In this document: piece by piece, positions 6,444-14,066 of the stretch
Position numbering within the stretch: the first letter of the stretch is position 1
Layout of the letters: the number at the start of each line of letters is the position of its first letter
From: Chloroflexota bacterium
GTDB lineage: Bacteria; Chloroflexota; UBA6077; CF-72
Length of the DNA: 64,000 nt
Direction: 5' to 3'
Assembly (NCBI GenBank): GCA_019247515.1
Contig: JAFAOS010000333.1
Coordinates: 1 to 64,000, forward strand
Made by a program: the position numbers and the translations under genes
Notes under the pieces: model-generated
What the model was told of the DNA's origin: nothing
The model's input: only the letters and a program-made list of their open reading frames with translations
Databases searched by the model: none

Positions 6444-8021
6444 GTGGCACGCTCGGGCCGCGTGGCGCGTTTGATGACCGTCGACGACCGCGTTGCGATC
6501 GGTCAGCTGTCGCCCGGCACTCAGCATCGGCGGCGGGATGCGCTGCTGCGCCTGGCCCGACGCGTCGGCAGCGAGTCTGACCCCAAGGCGGTGATGGGCG
6601 CCCTGCTTGCCGAAGCACGCCGACTCAACGGCGCGACCGCTGGTTTCGTGGGTCGCTGGGACGCGGAGCACCAGGTCATCGCCGAGCTGGTGGACTCCCT
6701 GGCCAGCGATGCCCACCTGCCGCGCACGATGGCCCCCGGAGAAGGCGCCGCGGGACGCGCGGCGCTGCAGCGAGCCCCGATCATCCTCAACGACTACCAG
6801 CGCCAGGAGAACGTCCCTGCCGACTTGCTGACCGCGGGTATTCACGCCGCCCTGGCGGCGCCCCTGCTGCACGACGGGCGCTTGCTGGGCGTTGTGGTGT
6901 GCGTCACCGACGATCCGGCCAAACACTTCACCGACGCCGACGCCGAGACGCTGGTGATGCTCGGCAGCGTCGCCGCCTCGACCCTGGTCGAGCTCGAACG
7001 TCGTCAGGCAGCGCAGCACCTGCGTCTGCTGACGGATCGCCTCGACCAGTTCATCGAGACCACCAGCGACGCGATCATCCTGACCGATAGCCAGATGCGA
7101 CTGATTGGCTGGAACCGCGGCGCCCAAGAGCTGTACGGCTGGCGGCGCGACGAAGTCCTGGGCCAACCGCCGCCGAACATCCCCGCGGATCGGCTCGAGG
7201 AAACCCACGAGCTGTGGCGCGGCGTGCTCGAGCACGGCCAATCCATCGCCAACTATGAAGAAGAGCGGCTCACACGCGCTGGCGGGCGCGTGACGACCCT
7301 CTCGAGCATGTCGCCGCTGCGCGACGAGGACGGCGGGGTCATCGGCGTGATGGGCATCGCCAAGGACCTCAGCGCGCTCAAGGCGGTTGAAGCGCGCGAC
7401 AGGATGCTCTCTCGCCTGGCGGAGCGCGAGGCCCTGGCGATGGACCTCCACGACAACACCATCCAGGCGTTGCATGGCGCGGTGATGCTCCTGTTGGCCG
7501 TCGAGCGTCAGACCGATGCCGATCTCGACTTCATGCGCACCGCCGCGCGACAGGTCCGCGAACAACTCAGCGACGCCATCCAGGAGCTCCGCAACCGGGT
7601 TCTGGGCCTGAATTCGAGTCCTGAGACCCAGCTTCAGCTGGTCGGCGGCCTCGAGCGACTTGCGGAGCAGGTCCGCTCGAATGTACGCGTCCGGGTCGAC
7701 GTCGACATCGATACGAGCCTCGAGTCCCGCCTGTCGCCGCCGCAGGTCGAACACCTTCTGGCACTGGGCAGCGAGGCGCTGTTCAACGCCCTGCGCCACG
7801 CCAGCGCAAGCACATTGAACCTGCGGCTCATCCGTCAGAACCGGCGGGTCGTCCTGAGCGTGGCGGACGACGGCGTGGGCTTCGACACCTCGAGGCGCAG
7901 GGCGGGCGGTCACGGGCTGGCGAACATGTCCGAGCGCGCCCGTCAGCTCGGCGCTCGCCTGACGGTGGTGAGCACGCCAGGCGCTGGGACCGAGGTGCGC
8001 GTCGAGGTCCCGTGTGAGTGA
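6444..8021 (+). CDS. sensor histidine kinase with GAF and PAS domains (NarX/LiaS class)
   Basis: 525 residues and cytosolic (no membrane segment). Order: GAF domain (about 25-180), PAS domain (about 195-315, with IILTDSQMRLIGWNRGAQELYGW), HisKA_3 dimerisation domain with phosphoacceptor His near 336 in MDLHDNTIQALHG, then a GHKL ATPase with N-box EALFNALRHA, G1 box VADDGVGFD and G2 GGHGLANM. It should autophosphorylate and pass phosphate to the NarL-type regulator that overlaps it by 8 bases. The soluble GAF-PAS input suggests a small-molecule, redox or light signal. GTG 6444 follows a GGGGA; ATG 6474 is an alternative start. Confidence 0.93.
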   Translation: MARSGRVARLMTVDDRVAIGQLSPGTQHRRRDALLRLARRVGSESDPKAVMGALLAEARRLNGATAGFVGRWDAEHQVIAELVDSLASDAHLPRTMAPGEGAAGRAALQRAPIILNDYQRQENVPADLLTAGIHAALAAPLLHDGRLLGVVVCVTDDPAKHFTDADAETLVMLGSVAASTLVELERRQAAQHLRLLTDRLDQFIETTSDAIILTDSQMRLIGWNRGAQELYGWRRDEVLGQPPPNIPADRLEETHELWRGVLEHGQSIANYEEERLTRAGGRVTTLSSMSPLRDEDGGVIGVMGIAKDLSALKAVEARDRMLSRLAEREALAMDLHDNTIQALHGAVMLLLAVERQTDADLDFMRTAARQVREQLSDAIQELRNRVLGLNSSPETQLQLVGGLERLAEQVRSNVRVRVDVDIDTSLESRLSPPQVEHLLALGSEALFNALRHASASTLNLRLIRQNRRVVLSVADDGVGFDTSRRRAGGHGLANMSERARQLGARLTVVSTPGAGTEVRVEVPCE

Positions 8022-8730
8022 CCCTGCCTCAGCCCCCTCGGGCGACCGTCCCATTCGCTTGCTGGTGATCGACGATCACCCGGTGTTTCGGTTTGGGTTG
8101 ACCTCGCTGATTCGCACCGTGCCGACGATGGAGGTGGTCGGCGAGGGTGTCTCGGCCGACGAGGTCGTCGACCTCACCGAAAAGCTGCAGCCCGATGTCA
8201 TCCTGATGGACGTGCGTCTGCGCGTCGGCAGCGGCATCGAAGCGTGCCGAGAAGTGCGCTCGCGTCGACCCGACACGCGGATTCTGATGCTCAGCTCGTA
8301 TTCCGACGAATCGGCCGTCGTCGACTCGCTGTTCGCTGGAGCGGCGGGTTACCTGCTCAAAGACACGGAGCCGACCAAGCTCATCGAAGCGATCGAGACG
8401 GTGGCACGCGGCGGATCGCTGCTCGACAGTCCGTCGACGCAGATCCTGCTGACCTGGATGCGACGCGAGGAAGGCAGCAGCCCGGGCGACCCGCTCGCGG
8501 GCCTGACGGTCCAGGAGCGCCGCATCCTGCCCCTCATCGCCACCGGCAAGATGAATCGCGAGATCGCCACCACGCTTTCTCTGAGCGAGCACACGGTCAA
8601 GACTTACATCAGCAACCTGCTGCAAAAGCTGCAGATGACCCGCCGTTCCGAACTGGCGGCTTTCGCCTCGCGCCTGGAGCAGCCTCGAGGTATCGAACAG
8701 GAGCGTGGCCAGGTCCGACGTGAGTGTTGA
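8014..8730 (+). CDS. NarL/FixJ-family response regulator
   Basis: 238 residues: receiver (about 14-130; DDHPVF acidic pair, phosphoacceptor in VILMDVRL, Lys in LLKDTEP) followed by a LuxR-type helix-turn-helix (about 165-225; LTVQERRILPLIATG, NREIATTLSLSEHTVKTYIS). GTG 8014 lies inside the kinase's last codons (GTGAGTGA), so the pair is translationally coupled and almost certainly cognate. DNA targets are unknown. Confidence 0.95.
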   Translation: MSDPASAPSGDRPIRLLVIDDHPVFRFGLTSLIRTVPTMEVVGEGVSADEVVDLTEKLQPDVILMDVRLRVGSGIEACREVRSRRPDTRILMLSSYSDESAVVDSLFAGAAGYLLKDTEPTKLIEAIETVARGGSLLDSPSTQILLTWMRREEGSSPGDPLAGLTVQERRILPLIATGKMNREIATTLSLSEHTVKTYISNLLQKLQMTRRSELAAFASRLEQPRGIEQERGQVRREC

Positions 8731-8893
8731 CATCAAACCCAGGGGGTTCCAGGGGTTTCCTCCAGCCCATCGACAAGAGACAGGTCTTCGCCCCCCGGTC
8801 CCTATACGGCTATCGCCATCCAGGGATTGGCGGAATGCCCCACCTGGCGGCAGACTGCGGTGGCGTCGTGCCAGCGACGTAACCCCCTTTCTC

Positions 8894-8921
8894 AGGGCGG
8901 CCCTCCCTGCGGGGCCGCCCT
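8894..8921 (+). terminator. hairpin between the two-component operon and the sigma-factor operon
   Basis: AGGGCGGCCC (8894-8903) pairs with GGGCCGCCCT (8912-8921) around an 8-base loop. CCCTTTCTC precedes it; the downstream side lacks a T-run. The position, 163 bases after the regulator stop and 54 before the sigma gene, fits a terminator or a leader structure. Confidence 0.5.
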
Positions 8922-8975
8922 CGATCCCGCCGAGCGAGCGGGTGTAAGAAAATCGTCTCACGGTGGTGTTTCTCC

Positions 8976-9560
8976 GTGCATGACGACAAGCACCCGAGTC
9001 GCGGCCGGTCCGTGTTGACCGTCGACGAGCCGACACGCGGCCATTCGGCGTCAGTCACGCGCTTCGACGCGCTGTTCGCCCGGTTCTACCCCGAGCTCTT
9101 TGGCCTGCTGTACCGCGTCCTCGGCGACCGCATGGAAACCGAAGACACGCTCCAGGAGACGTTCCTGAAGCTTGCCGATGCCGCGGAGCTGCAGGACCAG
9201 CCGGATGAGGAAGTCGGTGCGTGGCTGCGGCGCGTCGGGCTGAATCTGGCGTTCAACCGCCTGCGTTCGACTCGTCGCGCCCGCGAACGCCTGCAGCGCG
9301 TCGGACGGCTTGCGGACAGCGGTGAGTCGAGTGGCCCATTGCGGCTGCTCGAGCGGGACGAGCAGCGGGCGGCGGTCCGCCGCGCGCTTGCGGAGGTACC
9401 CGAACGGCAACGCGAGTGCCTGCTGCTGCGGCACTCGGGATATTCGTACGCGGAGATCGCCGCGACAGTTGGGATTGCAGTTGGATCGGTCGGCGTCCTG
9501 CTCGCTCGGGCCGAAAACGCGTTCCGCATGCACTATCGGAGGCTCGAGGGAGACCAGTGA
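8976..9560 (+). CDS. ECF-type RNA polymerase sigma factor
   Basis: 194 residues. Region 2 (about 35-95: FYPELFGLLYRVLGD, METEDTLQETFLKLAD, WLRRVGLNLAFNRLR) binds core and the -10 element. Region 4 (about 130-185: VPERQRECLLLRHSGYSYAEIAATVGIAVGSVGVLLARAENAFR) carries the helix-turn-helix for the -35. The 15-residue lead before region 2 is not conserved, so GTG 8976 is provisional. It overlaps the next gene in GTGA, the usual coupling of an ECF factor with its anti-sigma. A CGTC word in AAATCGTCTCAC about 20 bases upstream could belong to an autoregulated promoter (weak). Confidence 0.93.
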   Translation: MHDDKHPSRGRSVLTVDEPTRGHSASVTRFDALFARFYPELFGLLYRVLGDRMETEDTLQETFLKLADAAELQDQPDEEVGAWLRRVGLNLAFNRLRSTRRARERLQRVGRLADSGESSGPLRLLERDEQRAAVRRALAEVPERQRECLLLRHSGYSYAEIAATVGIAVGSVGVLLARAENAFRMHYRRLEGDQ

Positions 9561-10657
9561 CCAATCTATCTGAAACCCAGCCTGAGATCGGCGAGCTGAT
9601 CGCCAGCCTGGCGCCGGACCAACTTCCGAGCGCCGACGAGGTGACCGCCGCCCGCGAACGACTCGACTGGCGCCGCGCGCAGGCCCTCGCCGGCCGGGCT
9701 GCCGTGGATGCCGACATCAGCCGCGAGCGACGCACGTTGCTGGCCCGCTTCTCGACGCCCTGGCGCGTCGCCTCGGGCGGGGCTGCCGCCGCGCTCGTCG
9801 TAGTCGTGCTGGTGGCCTTCACACCCCAGGGCAACTCCGCCGCGGCCGCGTTCCTGGGCCAGTTCCGTAGCCAGCAGGTCTCGGCAATTGCGATCACGCC
9901 GCAATCGCAGGCCGAGATCGTGCGGTCCATCAATGCTCTCGGCAACCTTGGCACGGTGCAGGTGCCTGGAGGTTCGTCCAACGCGCAACCCGAGGCCCTG
10001 GCCCGCCAGGCGGAGGCGCAAAGCCGGACGGTCACCGCGGCGGAGGCGGCACAGACGGTCGGCTTCGGGCTGGCGGTGCCCGACCCCGCCACGCTGCCGC
10101 CCGGACTTGGCAAGACCCCGACCATCAAAGTCAGTCCTGGCACACAGCTGCGGTTTACGTTCGACAAGGCCAAAGCTCAGGCGTATTACCAATCCGTCGG
10201 ACGCCCCGAGGTGAGCCTGCCCGACAAGTTCAACGGCGCATCGCTCAGCGTCTCGATTCCGCCGGTCGCGCTCCTCAGCTACGGTGGGGGCGGGGCTTCG
10301 ACGCGGAACGAGCTGATCGTGGCCGAAGCCGGCGAGCTGGTCGTCGACGTCCAGGGCAACGTGAGCCTGCCCGAGATGCGCGACTTTCTTCTGGGCCTGC
10401 CCGGATTACCGCCCGCCGTGGTCAGTCAGCTGCAGCAAATTCAGAGCTGGAATGACACGCTGCCTATCCCGGTACCGGTCGATCAGGTCAACTGGCAGCC
10501 GACGACGATCAACGGCAACCAGGGCCTGCTGCTGAACGACAATTCGGGCGTCGGCAGCGCCGCGGTGTGGCACGCCAACGGACACCTGTACGGCGTGGCG
10601 GGCACGCTCAAATCCGCGGACGTGCTCAACGTGGCCAGGGGCGTCGTAGTCCGCTGA
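9557..10657 (+). CDS. membrane-anchored anti-sigma-like protein
   Basis: 366 residues from GTG 9557, which overlaps the sigma stop. An N-terminal charged segment (about 1-70, cytoplasmic) is followed by one membrane helix (about 72-88, GGAAAALVVVVLVAF) and a large outer domain (about 90-366). The gene order and the one-helix layout are those of anti-sigma factors. I do not see a clear zinc anti-sigma HxxxCxxC motif, so the function is inferred from context. The outer domain may be the sensor. The ABC ATPase that follows overlaps its stop codon. Confidence 0.75.
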   Translation: MTNLSETQPEIGELIASLAPDQLPSADEVTAARERLDWRRAQALAGRAAVDADISRERRTLLARFSTPWRVASGGAAAALVVVVLVAFTPQGNSAAAAFLGQFRSQQVSAIAITPQSQAEIVRSINALGNLGTVQVPGGSSNAQPEALARQAEAQSRTVTAAEAAQTVGFGLAVPDPATLPPGLGKTPTIKVSPGTQLRFTFDKAKAQAYYQSVGRPEVSLPDKFNGASLSVSIPPVALLSYGGGGASTRNELIVAEAGELVVDVQGNVSLPEMRDFLLGLPGLPPAVVSQLQQIQSWNDTLPIPVPVDQVNWQPTTINGNQGLLLNDNSGVGSAAVWHANGHLYGVAGTLKSADVLNVARGVVVR

Positions 10658-11571
10658 ACATCCCTGCCGTCGAAGCGGTGGGACTCCGCAAGGAGTACGG
10701 CCGCAAGGTTGCGCTTCACGGGTTGGACCTGACGGTCGAGCCCGGCGAGGTCTTCGGTTTTCTCGGACCCAACGGCGCGGGCAAAACGACGACCGTCAAG
10801 ATCCTGCTGGGGCTGGTCGCGCCAACGCGGGGCGAGGCTCGTCTGTTCGGCCGGCCAGTCGGCGATGCGGAGGCTCGCCGGCCAGTCGGCTATTTGCCCG
10901 AGAACTTTCGCTTTCACGACTGGCTGACCGGCGTCCAGCTGCTCGATTTCCACGCTCGACTCGCGGGACTGAGTCGTACCCAGCGCGAGCGGCGCATTCC
11001 CGAAGTCCTCAACCTCGTGGGACTGCACGGCCGCGGCGACGACCGCATTCGCGCGTACTCGAAAGGCATGACCCAGCGGATCGGCCTGGCCCAGGCCGTC
11101 ATCCACGAGCCAGACCTGGTGCTGCTGGACGAGCCGACCTCGGCGCTCGACCCGGTCGGACGTCGCGAAGTGCGCGACCTGATCCGCTCATTGCGCGCCG
11201 AGGGCATGACGGTGTTCCTGAACTCGCATCTGCTGAGCGAGGTCGAGATGGTGTGCGATCGCGTGGCGATCGTCGACCGCGGACGCGTGGTGCGTTCGGG
11301 CCGTCTGGAGGAGCTGCTCGGTGGGCTGCCCGAGCTGCGGATCAGCGTCGATCGTCTCGATCAGCCGCTGCTCGAGATTATGGCCCGGCACGGCCGGGTG
11401 CTGGACGCCCGAGATAGCAGCGTGGTGCTCGGGGTGGACGACGTCGAAGTCGCGGCGCGGCTGAGCGAGGCGCTGGTGCGCGCCGGCTACTGCCTGTACG
11501 CCATGGTGCCGTCGCACCAGTCACTGGAGGACGTTTTCGTCAGCCTGATCGAGACCACGAGCGATCGCTGA
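10654..11571 (+). CDS. ABC transporter ATP-binding protein (ABC-2/CcmA type)
   Basis: 305 residues if translation begins at CTG 10654. Walker A is GPNGAGKTTT, the Q-loop region is GYLPENFRF, the signature is YSKGMTQRIGLAQA, Walker B is LVLLDEPTSALD and the H-loop is NSHLLSE. The C-terminal 80 residues are of the DrrA/CcmA kind. Family proteins begin about 8 residues before the V/I-x-x-L-x-K-x-Y-G strand; here that point falls at CTG 10654, overlapping the anti-sigma stop as CTGA. The nearest ordinary starts are GTG 10567 (87 bases inside the upstream gene) and GTG 10678 (removes the first strand). The likely permease partner is at 13148, beyond an opposing gene. Confidence 0.9.
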   Translation: MNIPAVEAVGLRKEYGRKVALHGLDLTVEPGEVFGFLGPNGAGKTTTVKILLGLVAPTRGEARLFGRPVGDAEARRPVGYLPENFRFHDWLTGVQLLDFHARLAGLSRTQRERRIPEVLNLVGLHGRGDDRIRAYSKGMTQRIGLAQAVIHEPDLVLLDEPTSALDPVGRREVRDLIRSLRAEGMTVFLNSHLLSEVEMVCDRVAIVDRGRVVRSGRLEELLGGLPELRISVDRLDQPLLEIMARHGRVLDARDSSVVLGVDDVEVAARLSEALVRAGYCLYAMVPSHQSLEDVFVSLIETTSDR

Positions 11572-12516
11572 TCAAGCGGCGAACTGGCTGAGTTCCGCGT
11601 TCGCGGGTACCTCGGCCTGGCAGTCCATCCACACCACCTCGGGTGGGCAGCCGAAGCGCAGCGGGATGGTGTGCCCCAGACCGGCGGTGATGTGCAGCAG
11701 CCCGGCTTCCAGGCGCTGGAACCCCGAGGCGATGATGATCCGCGGATCGACGCGCAGCGTGTAGGGCGCGCCAACGACCGGCAGCTTGACCTGACCACCG
11801 TGCGTATGTCCGGCCAGGATGAGATCGGCTCCCAGGGTCTCGGCCTCGAACGCCAGATCAGGTTCGTGGATCAACGCCAGGCAGGCCTCGCCCGGTCGGC
11901 GGCCATGCATGGCGGCGGCCATGTCCGCATGGCCGGCCCACGCCGAGTCGCAGCCGGCGATCCATAGCGTCTGGCCGTGCGTCTGAATGCGCGCGCCCTC
12001 GTTGTGAAGGACGGTGATGCCTGCCGCGCGCAGGGCGTCGGCCATCGCGTGCGCCTCGTGCTCGCCGTCGCTTTTGAGGTCGGGCCCGAACAGGCTCAGG
12101 ATCGCGCCGATCACTCGGCGGAGGCCGCGCCGATGCTGTTCGCGGATGCGGTGGGGCGCGGGGGCATTGTGCTCGTGGTTGCCCAGAATGACGAAGGTGC
12201 CCAGGCGCGGCCTGACCTGCTTCAGGATGTCGACGAGCAGCGGGATGTCCTGGACCTTTTCGCACACGTCGCCGGTGACGCACAGCAGGTCGGGCGCAAG
12301 CTCCTGCAGCGCCTCCTTCTGAACGCGCAGGAGCCGCTGGTCGCCGCGCCGCACGTGCAGGTCGCTGATGTGCAGGATCGAGAGCGTGGCGGGCCAGCCG
12401 GCGGGCACCGGCAGCCGGTGGCGTTTGAAAACAGGTCGGTACGGCTCGCCGAGGACGGCGTAGCCCAGCAACATGAACGGCAGCAATGGAACGAGCGCAA
12501 GCGCGAGGAATGCCAT
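11572..12516 (-). CDS. metallophosphoesterase (YkuE-like, membrane-associated)
   Basis: 314 residues from ATG 12516. It starts with a hydrophobic stretch (about 1-22, MAFLALALVPLLPFMLLGYAV), so it is exported or membrane-anchored. Calcineurin-type metal motifs follow in order: HISDLHVRRGD (D-x-H), CVTGDVCEK (GD), LGNHEHN (GNHE), LIHEPD and AGHTHGGQ (GHxH). Relatives hydrolyse phosphodiesters such as UDP-linked sugars or lipids. The open frame continues another 172 codons upstream, but that stretch is translated repeat DNA and is not part of the gene. It sits tail to tail with the ABC ATPase, with no gap between the stops. Confidence 0.9.
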   Translation of the reverse strand: MAFLALALVPLLPFMLLGYAVLGEPYRPVFKRHRLPVPAGWPATLSILHISDLHVRRGDQRLLRVQKEALQELAPDLLCVTGDVCEKVQDIPLLVDILKQVRPRLGTFVILGNHEHNAPAPHRIREQHRRGLRRVIGAILSLFGPDLKSDGEHEAHAMADALRAAGITVLHNEGARIQTHGQTLWIAGCDSAWAGHADMAAAMHGRRPGEACLALIHEPDLAFEAETLGADLILAGHTHGGQVKLPVVGAPYTLRVDPRIIIASGFQRLEAGLLHITAGLGHTIPLRFGCPPEVVWMDCQAEVPANAELSQFAA

Positions 12517-12582
12517 AGGACGAACCAGAATTATGCTGAAAAGCTTCAGCGGCTCGGCTTGGAAACGGTTGAGAAGGTGTGT

Positions 12583-13015
12583 CGAGCCCCGTTCCAGGGG
12601 GAGAGACGGAGTTTCCCCAGAGGGGACCCAAGGGAGAGACCGGGGTTTCCCAGAGGGACCATAGGTGAGAGACGGAGTTTCCCCAGAGGAGACCCAAGGG
12701 AGAGACGGGGGTTTCTCAGAGGGACCCAGGGGAGAGACGGAGTTTCCCAGAGGACTCCATAAGTCGCGCGCCAGCGAGCGATGAAACTGTTCCCTTCCTT
12801 TGGGATCGTCACGAACGATGTCGACGGACATTTTCGTGGGAGGGGACCCTCGGGAGAGACGGGAGATTTCCCCAGAGCGGACCCATGGGGTGAGACGGGG
12901 TTCCCCAGAGGACTCCTCGCGTCGCACACGCGCCAGCGAGCGATGAAACTGTTCCCTTCCTTTGGGGTCGTCACGAACGATGTCGACGGACATTTTCGTG
13001 GGAGGGGACCCTTGG
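12583..13015. repeat. repeat array 1 (short GAGAGACGGAGTTTCCCCAG units plus two longer palindromic units)
   Basis: Two interleaved layers. From about 12600 to 12755, a unit of about 30-35 bases is repeated some five times (GAGAGACGGAGTTTCCCCAG then AGGGGACCCAAGG, with drift). Two near-identical units of about 84 bases lie at about 12768-12850 and 12929-13012. They share CGCCAGCGAGCGATGAAACT, then GTTCCCTTCCTTTGGG, CGATGTCGACGGACATTTTC and GTGGGAGGGGACCC. The long unit reappears in diverged form at 25.2 kb and, inverted, at 45.3 kb. No gene lies between 12517 and 13147; open frames here are translated repeats. Confidence 0.9.
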
Positions 13016-13147
13016 GGAGGCACGGGGCGCATATGTCAACCGAGTTGAGTGTTTTGGAGTGTCGACAAGAGTGATGTCACGCGTAATCGGCCGGGGGTGT
13101 CGCACATTCGCCCCGACCGGTGTTCTACTCCCATACAGGCCCGCCTC

Positions 13148-14032
13148 TTGAGACCGCGTTACATCTTCGAGATCGCCCGCTTCACCTTGCTCGAAGCGAT
13201 CAGCCGCCGGCTGATCCTCGCGGGCGTGCTCATCAGCCTGCTGTTCATCGGCCTGTACGCCCTCGGCTTTCACTTCGCCTACGACCGAGCCCTGGACACC
13301 GGCTCGTCCGCCGAGGCGCGACTCACGCTCGGCATCGCGTTCGCGCTGCTGACCCTGTTCGGCGTCTACGTCGTCAATTACCTGGCCAGCTTCCTGGCCC
13401 TGTTCCTGTCCGTCGCCGCGGTCTCAGGCGAAGTTGACTCGGGAACGCTGCACGCCCTGCTGGCCCGCCCGCTGCGCAGGTCCGAGTTCATCGTCGGCCG
13501 CTGGCTTGGTTACGCGTGCATGCTGAGCGTGTACATCGTGGTCATGACCGGCCTGGTGCTGTTGATCGCCCAGACGGTCGCCGGCTACACGGTGCCCGAC
13601 CCGCTGCCGGCGCTGCTGCTCATGCTCCTCGAAGGCGTGCTGTTGCTGACCCTCAGCCTGTTCGGCAGCACGCTGCTGCCGACACTCGCCAACGGCATCG
13701 TCGTCTTCACGCTGCTTGGACTCGCCTGGTTGGCGGGCATCATCGAATTTGTCGGCCGGCTGTTGGCTGCGGCGCCAGACTCCACGGCGGGCGACGCGCT
13801 GCTCAACATCGGCACCACCGTGAGCCTGGTGTTGCCCAGCGACGCGTTGTGGCGCGGCGCATCCTATTATCTGCAGTCGCCCTCGGTGCTGGCGGCCTTC
13901 GGCGCCGCGCGCGGCGGCATCCCCTTCTTCTCGACCTTGCCGCCGTCAACGCCGCTCATCTGGTGGTCGATTGGCTACGTGGTGGTCGTGCTCGGCGGCG
14001 CGATCCTGGCGTTTCGAGCGCGCGACCTGTGA
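13148..14032 (+). CDS. ABC-2 type transporter permease
   Basis: 294 residues from TTG 13148 (family N-termini begin just before IFEIARFTLLEAISRR; GTG 13097 is an upstream alternative). Six hydrophobic helices are visible, among them LILAGVLISLLFIGLYALG, FALLTLFGVYVVNYLASFL, a TGLVLLIAQTVAG segment and a final WWSIGYVVVVLGGAILAF. The cytoplasmic loop GEVDSGTLHALLARPLRRSEFIVGR is the typical contact region for the ATPase. It probably pairs with the ATPase at 10654; the intervening phosphoesterase and repeat array look like a later rearrangement. It ends 34 bases from the convergent dnaA. Confidence 0.88.
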   Translation: MRPRYIFEIARFTLLEAISRRLILAGVLISLLFIGLYALGFHFAYDRALDTGSSAEARLTLGIAFALLTLFGVYVVNYLASFLALFLSVAAVSGEVDSGTLHALLARPLRRSEFIVGRWLGYACMLSVYIVVMTGLVLLIAQTVAGYTVPDPLPALLLMLLEGVLLLTLSLFGSTLLPTLANGIVVFTLLGLAWLAGIIEFVGRLLAAAPDSTAGDALLNIGTTVSLVLPSDALWRGASYYLQSPSVLAAFGAARGGIPFFSTLPPSTPLIWWSIGYVVVVLGGAILAFRARDL

Positions 14033-14033
14033 G

Positions 14034-14063
14034 TTATGCACAGGTCGCGACCGAGTTATCCCC
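14034..14063. promoter_or_regulatory. two DnaA-box-like 9-mers downstream of dnaA
   Basis: TTATGCACA (14034-14042) and TTATCCCCA (14055-14063) each differ by one base from TTATCCACA. They fill the 34-base gap between the convergent stops of the permease and dnaA. Two sites in so short a gap, with no AT-rich stretch, do not make an origin; they could be a DnaA-titrating or autoregulatory site, or chance. Confidence 0.4.
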
Positions 14064-14066
14064 AGG

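Noticed and set aside
6315-8054. 579-codon open frame on the minus strand
   Set aside because: It lies antisense to the GAF-PAS kinase, whose motifs are clear. The frame is a by-product of high G+C codon use, and its product has no domain pattern.
12517-13032. N-terminal 172-residue extension of the phosphoesterase
   Set aside because: It is translated repeat array 1 (Ser/Pro/Gly-rich, with duplicated segments). The family N-terminus is at ATG 12516.
12781-13074. Open frame with repeated MKLFPSFG...VTNDVDGHFRG peptide
   Set aside because: Attractive because the peptide recurs, but array units elsewhere are not multiples of three and the frame is lost at 25.2 and 45.3 kb, so it is repeat DNA read by chance.
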